Assembly (NCBI GenBank): GCA_009746045.1
Contig: RPFO01001843.1
Coordinates: 1-64,000 of the forward strand
Direction of reading: 5' to 3'
Source of the DNA: Mesostigma viride
Lineage: Eukaryota > Streptophyta > Mesostigmatophyceae > Mesostigmatales > Mesostigmataceae
Length of the DNA stretch: 64,000 nt
Part shown: in pieces, positions 56,932-64,000 of the stretch
Layout of the letters: each line of letters opens with the position of its first letter
Numbering within the stretch: the first letter of the stretch is position 1
The notes under the pieces: model-generated
The model's database searches: none
Seen by the model: only the letters and a program-made list of their open reading frames with translations
What the model was told of the DNA's origin: nothing
Translations under genes and position numbers: made by a program

Positions 56932-59900
56932 TCACAACAGGTTGTCCACACCCGCACTGCCCTCGTGTTTCCGCTTCTTATCCACATCATCGCGGCCGTC
57001 CGCATTGGCCGCGTCCACGGGCATCGAGCCGTGACCCGCCCGCCGCTCACCCGCTGGCGCATCCTGGCCGCTGAGTCCCTGGCTCACCTCCGTCCCCGCT
57101 GCCCCAACCCCCGCATCACCCTGGCTTGTGCAGATGTCCGCATCAGCCGGGCCAGCACATGCCGCGGCCACCGGATCAATGGAGACTTGCGATTGCTGCG
57201 ACGCATCTGTCTCCATTGGCGCTGCCTGCCCCGGTGCCGCCACATCACCCTCCGTGTCCCCCACAGCCGCCACACCAGCCATCGCGTCGGGTGACGTCGC
57301 ACCCTCCTGGGTACCTGTCTCTGGCATCTGCCTACTGGCAACCTCGTCTCCCTGGACCGCTGGCAACACCCCCTTGCCCTCCTGCTCTGTGGCTCCACCT
57401 TCCTCTGCTGCAACTGCCCCCTCCTCTGCCTGCGCTGCTGGCTGGGCGTCTCCACCCTGTTCGCCCCTACCTGACTCTTCACCAAGTTGTTCCTGTGGAA
57501 GCCGTGAAACACATGATGCCACGTGGCAGCCATGGAACACGTGGGGGCGAGTCAGCATGCAGACCGGCCACAATAAGGGTGGGCGAATCCTGCATTCTGA
57601 ATGATTCAAACCATTGCTAGAAAAAGCTAGAGGAGGTAGCATGTCCTAAACCCTATGTCCTAAACCCTTGAGCAGCATGCAGCATGAGGGCGGACGTGTG
57701 TCATCATCAGCGGGGGCACGGTCCTGGCACAACACAAGGAGCAGCAAGCACAGTAGTGTTGCGGTTGGCGTGCATGCCTCATCTAAAACCTGTGACCCTT
57801 CCGGTGTGTGCCCAACACGCGGTGGCGCTCTCCATGGTTTTGACAGATTGAGCAGAGCAAGACCACAGAGTGCACATCCTGTGACCATCGAGGTAGAAGA
57901 GCCAGGTTTGACACTAGAGACCACACATGCCCAGGCAGGGCTGCCACTGAAAACAAACACCCTGGTTCGGAGACCCCTGTGCACCCTGTGCTCACCGCAT
58001 GCTACCATCTGCTGCCAGCTTGGACACAGTTTTATAAACACACGACACACGACATACGACATACGACAGTGCACAATGCACAATGCACGATGCACAATGC
58101 ACAATGCACAATGCACAATGCACAATGCACGATGCACAGGGCACAGGGCACAGGGCACAGGGCACAGGGCACAGGGCACAGGGCACAGGGCACAGGGCAC
58201 AGGGCACAGGGCACAGGGCACAGGGCACAGGGCACAGGGCACAGGGCACAGGGCACAGGGCACAGGGCACAGGGCACAGGGCACAGGGCACAGGGCACAG
58301 GGCACAGGGCACAGGGCACAGGGCACAGGGCACAGGGCACAGGGCACAGGGCACAGGGCACAGGGCACAGGGCACAGGGCACAGGGCACAGGGCACAGGG
58401 CACAGGGCACAGGGCACAGGGCACAGGGCACAGGGCACAGGGCACAGGGCACAGGGCACAGGGCACAGGGCACAGGGCACAGGGCGCAGGGCACAGGGCA
58501 CAGGGCACAGGGCACAGGGCGCAGGGCACAGGGCACAGGGCACAGGGCACAGGGCACCATGACCAAGGCAGGAACATGCGAACTGATGCAGGTATCGACG
58601 TGGCCTCGAGCCGCATGACACCCGGTGACAGGCCTGTAGGGTGCACACAGCCGTGCTGCTCGCCCGGTGGCCACGAGACCGAGGGGAGGTACAGGCAGGG
58701 AGAGCATGGGAGGGAATCACCAAGGCCAACGCTGCTGCCGGCCATCCCCTATGCTGGCATCTGCGTTGCTGTATTTCTGGCGTCCTCACCTGCGCAGCGG
58801 CGAGCCACGCGTCCCAGGCCGGCTGCTCAAAGAGAACAAAGCGGATCTGGTGTGCGGGGGTTGGTGTGTGGGGGTTGGCATGCGGGGGGTTGTGCGGGTG
58901 CGGGGGGTTGTGCGGGCGCGCGGGTGCAAGCATCAGGGTGGCACGCAGGTGTTATATTGGGGGACCAGGTAAGCCGAAGGACAGGGGCCACGGACGACCG
59001 GGACCTCAAGGCCGACCTGGTGACCGCTAACCCACCACACAGCATACTACTGTTGGTTGCATGTAGGAAGTACCAAGCGTGAAGGAGGTCACTGGTGGCC
59101 TCACCCGGGTGGCGTTCGCAAGTACACTTGCTAGTGGTACCCGGGTGTGCACAGCTCCCAGCAACAAGTTGTGCAAGCCGGCATCCTGGTCAGTTGCACA
59201 CATTCGGGGCCTTAAGGATCGGTGGCACAGCGTAAGAGCAACCGACTGGTACAGATTGTAACCTGTTCAGCCATATGCTGATCTGGCCATGAAGTGCTGA
59301 AGTGTGCAATTCCACCCAATGTACGCATCATGGTCCAATTGTGAAGGGACCCTTCCATGGCAAGGGCCGAGGCATGTCGAAAAGCGTGCAAGATATGGGT
59401 GCATGCGAGGGCACACGCATGGGCATGTCCGTGTCGGTGCGTGCATAAGACAGACACGTCGCCGCACCTCCTCCAGCTTGGCCCCGTGGTCCTCGCACGC
59501 CGCCACGGCGATGCCCGCCGCCTCCCTGTACGGGTACCCGTACACGCCGCAGGAGATGGCAGGGAATGCGATGGTCTTCAGCCCGTGCTTGTTGGCCAAG
59601 TCCAGGCACGACCGGTATGAGCGGAAGAGGAGCGGCGCCGACTCGGAGGTGGACTCAAAGATGGGGCCCACTGGGTAGAAAGCAACAAGCGTGAGGAACA
59701 AGCGTGAAGGAAAGGGGGGGGGGGGGGGGCAGGGGGGGAGGCGTAAGTGTGCCAAATAGGGGTGGGGTGGGGTTGAGCAAGCGAGCCAAAAGGGGGGTAA
59801 ACAAGCCCACAAGAAGAAGGAGGGGGGGGGGGGGGAGCATGTGTGCCGAACAAGAGGTGGCAGCGAGGGTGATAAAAGGGGTGGGGCAGGTTGGGGGGAG

Positions 59901-60938
59901 GCATTGGACACATGCCCATGAGCATGCTTGCGGCAACCATGCTGCACAAAACTCACGAACACGCACAAGCAGAACAGGGGGCACATTGCCCTTGATGCCT
60001 CACCGTCTAGTGTGTGAATTATGCAAGAAACTCACAAGTGTCGATGATGTGGAAGCATCACCGGGTGGATGACATGACTTCATGTGCCACTAGCGTAGTG
60101 ATGTAGCAGATGCATCAGACTCACCGGTGTGAATGACGTAAGATGCTGGCAGACGGAAGCCAGGGGTGATGCGTGCCTCACCCACTGGGCACCGCACGTT
60201 GGGCGCCACCTGGCGGCACCAAGAGAGCCAGCGGCATGGTGCAGATGGCAGCAGGAGACAAACGGACCCATCAGCATGCCCAGATGGCGCGGGCGCCTGC
60301 CCTTTTTGGCAAATTCGGTGAGGAAACCCATGTTGGTTGGCTCACTTAGAATAGAAAACATAGGATCAACAAGGACTCGAGGGCACTGTTGAAACAGAAA
60401 ACAAACGCTACTATCCCTCAGAGGCGCACGATCTACCCCATGTTAGCATTCGGCACCGGCAACTATCGACGCTAAGACGCAACGGCCAACTGAAACCCCC
60501 GTGCTAAGAAAGCCGCGTGGCCTCGCTTCTCAATGACAAGTGTTGGCCGCGTCCAGGTCACCTGTTTAGGAATGAAGACGCACCTCCTCAACTTCTAAAC
60601 ATGCCATGCGAAGTTCTGGTCCCGCAGCGCGGTGAATGGCTCCATCCACGCCTCCACCTCCCAACATCCTCGGATTGGCCGCGTTGACGATGGCATCCAC
60701 CTGATACGCACCGCAAGGGTGGACGATGCATTTAGCACCAACAGAAGCTTGCAACGCTACGTAGATGCGCAAGGGGGCCGGTTCGGAAAGGCCAGAACCG
60801 CTACAGAACCGTGGTTGCTGATGTTGGTGCTCTTCTCACCTTTGCCTTGGTGAGGTCACCTCGCTGCAAGATTAAGGATGCCCCATCTTTCAACGCGAAT
60901 CTTGCTATCGGGCTATCCATCACGGCCCGCTTTGGCAT
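56932..60938 (-). CDS. Macro-domain ADP-ribose / O-acetyl-ADP-ribose hydrolase (MACROD-like)
   Basis: Exons: 60938-60840, 60700-60584, 60209-60125, 59670-59468, 58846-58790, 57492-56932; all GT-AG, phases match, 373 residues. The macro fold spans residues 15-187: [20 protein letters not shown], catalytic loop [20 protein letters not shown] (39-58) with the conserved Asn and [33 protein letters not shown], and second phosphate loop [12 protein letters not shown] (136-147), ending [14 protein letters not shown]. This is the MACROD/TARG-like class that removes mono-ADP-ribose from acidic residues or hydrolyses O-acetyl-ADP-ribose. The last exon adds a 186-residue Glu/Ala/Gly-rich acidic tail ending in a basic KKRKH patch, likely a nuclear signal; this tail is not part of the family core. 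An in-frame second ATG at 60920 would shorten the protein by six residues. Divergent with PCC1. Confidence 0.9.
58063..58557. repeat. 7-bp tandem array CACAATG to CACAGGG in macro gene intron 5
   Basis: Ten or so copies of CACAATG/CACGATG (58070-58135) pass without a break into about 60 copies of CACAGGG, with two CGCAGGG variants near 58485 and 58520. Preceded by ACACGAC/ATACGAC 7-mers. Lies between macro exons 5 and 6. The 300+ codon frames in all directions (HRAQGTG, CALCPVP) are artefacts. Confidence 0.95.
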
Positions 60939-62050
60939 GCTCGCGTGAAAGGGATAACAACCGACGAGCAACCGGGAGAGAAAGCTCATAAGAAGTGCAT
61001 ACACAAGGACACGAAACAGGGGCCTAAACAACGCCAGACTGATACCAGTGCCACAGTTGCAATCAGCTCCAGTCTAATGATTTGCCGAGGTTTGGCTTAC
61101 ATCCGGCTCATGTCTTACAGCTACAGCGAAAGATACAGCGACGGTAATAAAAAGAAAGGAATTAAAAACGTAGCCAGCAGTTATCAGAAATCCATGTGCC
61201 CGTTCGTTCGATCACCTCAGCTACGTTCAGGTTGTGTTGTACTAGGTATGTTGTGGTCGGATGCTCATCCATGGTCGTCCCCGATATAACGAAGGTGCTA
61301 TTTTCCCTATGGCATGGCGCGCCAATATTGGCGCCAAATAGGACCCCAGGTGAGATCTTTCGCGGGAATGGCGTTTTGGGATAGAACGGCGGCGGGGGAC
61401 GTCAAAACATTACATGTACGTATGTCAGGCTGACCCCTGGGGCTTACCCCTGCAATCGCGGCGGGTACTGTACAGTACAGTATGACTGCCCGCAAGGCGT
61501 GAACAGCAAGCCTGTGCCAAATGCCGGCAGAAAAACGACGGGAATCGAGTCAATGGACTGAAACGAGTGCATCCTGCATAGCAAGTTGGCTCAGCAATTA
61601 GTTTTTGTAGGCAAATGGCAGGCGCCTACATACTACCGGGCGACGTTTTTACGATTCCCGCCCCTAGGAACCTTGGCCATTGACCGGCAAATCTTTCAGG
61701 CTTGTAAGCCCAGCAAATGGTTTTCAAATTTCTTGCCGGGGAAGCATAGCAGCAGCGGGCACGACACGTTGCTAAACGTCTGAAAGAGCTAGGGTTCGCT
61801 GCATCCAAATTTAACTAATGTCATAAGCAAATACGTAATTTGCAATCCTAGCATTCAGCGGGAGCGACAAGATTACTAGATGTCCATTTACCATTTGTGC
61901 TCGACTCGCATTTCATCTGCTCCCTGAACAGGGGTAATTATCCTCTAGAACTCCCCCCTAGGACTTGGCACTTTAATGGTTAACGGGCATTGCTGAGTTA
62001 GAACAGGCGACCCCTTCTATCCCATTCACGCGCACCCGCCGACCCAACAA
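60939..62050. promoter_or_regulatory. Divergent promoter region macro gene / PCC1
   Basis: 1112 bp between the start codon of the macro gene (60938, -) and that of the PCC1-like gene (62051, +). No other gene is visible, so both 5' ends and promoters should be here. No named motif identified. Confidence 0.4.
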
Positions 62051-63009
62051 ATGGCTACAGCGATGACCACAGAGCCCGTGATGGTAGACCTTGCTCCCGC
62101 TCCCATCCCCGCTGGCGAGCATCAGGGCGCAGCTTTGCCCTTCCAATTGTAAGCCACCCACGTACCATGCCTTTAACCTAAGCGCGCGTCTCTTTCATTC
62201 CGCTTCCTACCATTGCCTAGGGCGACATGACGACAGAGGACTAGCCTAACCGGAATTTCTCTTTTGATTCGTTGTGGGGTCCTTGCGTCACCACCATGCA
62301 TGGCGTCATCATCTGCGACACTTCTGCCAGCTGTCTCAACGTCCAGTTTTCGAGCGCGGCGGATGCGCAGATGGTGATGAAAACGCTGGCCGTCGATCGC
62401 GAGGTATGGCCTGTGGCCAACTCTCTGCATGCATCCGTGGTCTATTTGCCTAGAATCGTACATCCAAATGCCGTGGAGTGCTATTGGATGCTTCACAAGC
62501 ATGTGAATATACGATTCACTGGTTGGTAATGTGCCATACAGGTTGGTTATATTGTTGATTTGACATCTGCCTATCAAGCGTTCCTGTATCCAGACAGGCC
62601 CAGCGGAACAACATGCCTCACTACATCATAGGCAAGGCCATCGCCGCATGCCTGCATGCCATGAACGTATTTCTCGCGCACAGTTCCAGAACACAGTCAT
62701 CTGGCAGAAATCTAGTTTGTGCTCCCTAGTGCAGCACACCCGGCTTACGGACGCCCCACGCCTGCGGACCGAAGTCCCCCCATGTGGCATAGCTGCAGAG
62801 AGTCGTACTTGTGGACTTGGACACCCTGTGGGTCACTGTAGGGACCACCTGCATGGGGCCACTGCCCCTCAACATGCCGCTGCTGCCTCTTTTCATGCCT
62901 TTTTTGTTGCCTCCCTTGCTGGCTCTGTGATTTTTGTCAACCACCCCCCACGGCAGCGCAACAAGGACACCACACGTGAGCTCGCGGTGGAAGGCACCGT
63001 CCTGTCTGT
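62051..63009 (+). CDS. PCC1: PCC1/LAGE3-like KEOPS subunit (3' end not in window)
   Basis: Exons 62051-62148 and 62331-62403 join in phase; a third, 62957-63009, continues from phase 0 and ends in phase 2 before GTAAGT. The visible 74 residues have a short Ala/Pro-rich lead, then LNVQFSSAADAQMVMKTLAV followed by DRE, then TRELAVEGTVLSV. This is the beta-alpha-beta-beta pattern of the Pcc1/LAGE3 family (F.s...A......L.VD.E ... R.l.V.g..L.V). Pcc1 dimerises and binds Kae1 in KEOPS, which makes t6A on tRNA. The last helix (LR...s....L.L) is not found before the window ends; a LINE fragment occupies the following intron. Short family, so moderate confidence. Confidence 0.6.
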
Positions 63010-63339
63010 GTAAGTACTTATTGGAGGGTAACTGTGCTTGGCAGGATGCCTGTAACCAGGTGGGGTGTTGTGGGAGAAGGCTGGCTCAAGGTGGCACCAT
63101 GCTTGGTCCAGGACCACCGTTGAGGCTGGGATATGAGCATTGGGGGTGTGCAGCATGCACCGTGCCCTCTGCATATAGCGTGCATATAGCGTGCATATAG
63201 CGTGGGGATAGCGTGGGGGCAGGAGCTGTGCCACGGAAGCACTTGTGGACGATGGCTGCGGATGCCATGGCTGGTCACGTCGTAATCCCAGCAACCGCAA
63301 CGCCCCACAACCGCCACATGCGTCGCTGCAGCTATTTGG

Positions 63340-63706
63340 CTAGTTGCCTTATTAAATTATTAAATTATAACATGCCTCCGTTGGGAGATCATGTAGCACA
63401 TATTCCTTGATGGATGGTGGAGTGGAGAGAGCCGCGTAATCTAACTAACCTAACTCTAGTCTATCTAGTCTAGAAAAATCCTAACTACCCTACTCATCAA
63501 AACGCCTCCTCCTCTTGGGGGGAGGTGGCTTCCCCACAGGGGCTGGCGTGTGAGCCTTGACAATCTTCTGCCACCGCTTCTTGTCCTGCATGGCAGTCCA
63601 AAGAAGGGAGAGAGAGTGGATGCGGTATTCAAACTGGGCTGGGACCACTAGGTCATCCAGCAACATCTGTACGTAGTTCGTGGCATGTTTCCCTACTTTT
63701 TTGGAG
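63340..63706 (-). mobile_element. LINE copy 4, 3' end only
   Basis: About 365 bp matching the 3' UTR and last coding segment of LINE copy 2 (plus-strand GGGAGATCATGTAGCACATA, TCTTGGGGGGAGG, GGGGCTGGCGTG, CTTCTGCCACCGCTTCTTGT, TGGCAGTCCA). Severely 5'-truncated, lying in the intron after the third PCC1 exon. Confidence 0.85.
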
Positions 63707-63825
63707 TTGCCTTATGGTTGCCTTATTTTCTTCTGGCTAGTTGCCTTATGGTTGCCTTATTTTCTTCTGGCTAGTTGCCTTATGGTTGCCTTATTTTCTT
63801 CTGGCTGGTTGCCTTATGGTTGCCT
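63707..63825. repeat. 34-bp tandem repeat at the LINE copy 4 border
   Basis: Three and a half copies of a 34-bp unit (TTGCCTTATGGTTGCCTTAT plus TTTCTTCTGGCTAG) that begin exactly where LINE sequence similarity stops. A part-unit (GGCTAGTTGCCTTATTA) also stands on the other side of the LINE at 63338-63354, so the insertion probably fell within this sequence and the unit was then amplified. Confidence 0.7.
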
Positions 63826-64000
63826 TTGCCCCTCGTAACGAGTGTGTGAGATGGTCCATGCGTGACTGCTCGATCGCATGCACGAGAGCGACCAAGTGCC
63901 AGTGTACAAGCATGCGTTCTCCCAAGCATGGCGAGGACCAGGTGACGGTAGAAGTCACATGGCCCGCACAATGGCGCAGTTGCTTGGGCTGCTAGCGAAG

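Noticed and set aside
57646-57670. Interstitial telomere
   Set aside because: Only two CCTAAACCC words separated by unrelated bases; too short to call a telomeric block.
57646-59082. Frames of 230-367 codons in several frames on both strands (HRAQGTG, CALCPVP)
   Set aside because: A 7-bp repeat stays open in every frame. It lies inside intron 5 of the macro gene.

Overview
The window is nuclear DNA of a eukaryote, most likely a green alga. Genes are GC-rich and broken into many small exons with GT-AG introns. The STE20/Hippo-type kinase ends in a C-terminal block (QRL..(N/S)PTL.NLA.A.AYHK ... EMPL ... D(T)(M/L)RTILRL) that I know only from the plant SIK1 lineage. No species is assigned. Introns and gaps are loaded with micro- and minisatellites and with LINE, copia, SINE-like and MITE-like copies.

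Layout. 1-1234 is a (GA)n tract inside a gene that enters from the left: the ATPase half of a histidine kinase with a roughly 990-residue disordered tail (2003-9207, +). 9208-15193 is a repeat-filled gap between convergent genes, with a LINE copy interrupted by copia-type sequence. 15194-26141 (-) is a complete 13-exon RRP6/EXOSC10 exosome nuclease gene of 1091 codons. It shares a 551-bp divergent promoter region with EIF1AD (26693-29171, +, 4 exons). After a second LINE copy and a small Tc1/mariner-like MITE comes SIK1 (32753-49444, +, 17 exons). 49.5-56.9 kb is SINE-like copies, simple repeats and a decayed LINE. 56932-60938 (-) is a six-exon macro-domain ADP-ribose hydrolase gene. A divergent promoter region separates it from a partial KEOPS PCC1/LAGE3-like gene (62051 rightwards, +), whose intron carries another LINE 3' end.

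All exon models were built by hand. Every junction was checked for splice dinucleotides, reading phase and continuity of the family motif. They close exactly in frame for RRP6, EIF1AD and the macro gene, and for SIK1 if one homopolymer run is miscounted by one base (or two the other way).

The genes belong to RNA processing and ribosome biogenesis (RRP6, EIF1AD), tRNA t6A modification (PCC1), ADP-ribose turnover (macro protein) and signalling (histidine kinase, SIK1). The most unusual signal is in SIK1. Four of its introns begin with tandem, progressively decayed copies of their own exon-end/5' splice site, two of which offer in-frame alternative donors. This looks like intron growth seeded by the splice donor itself.
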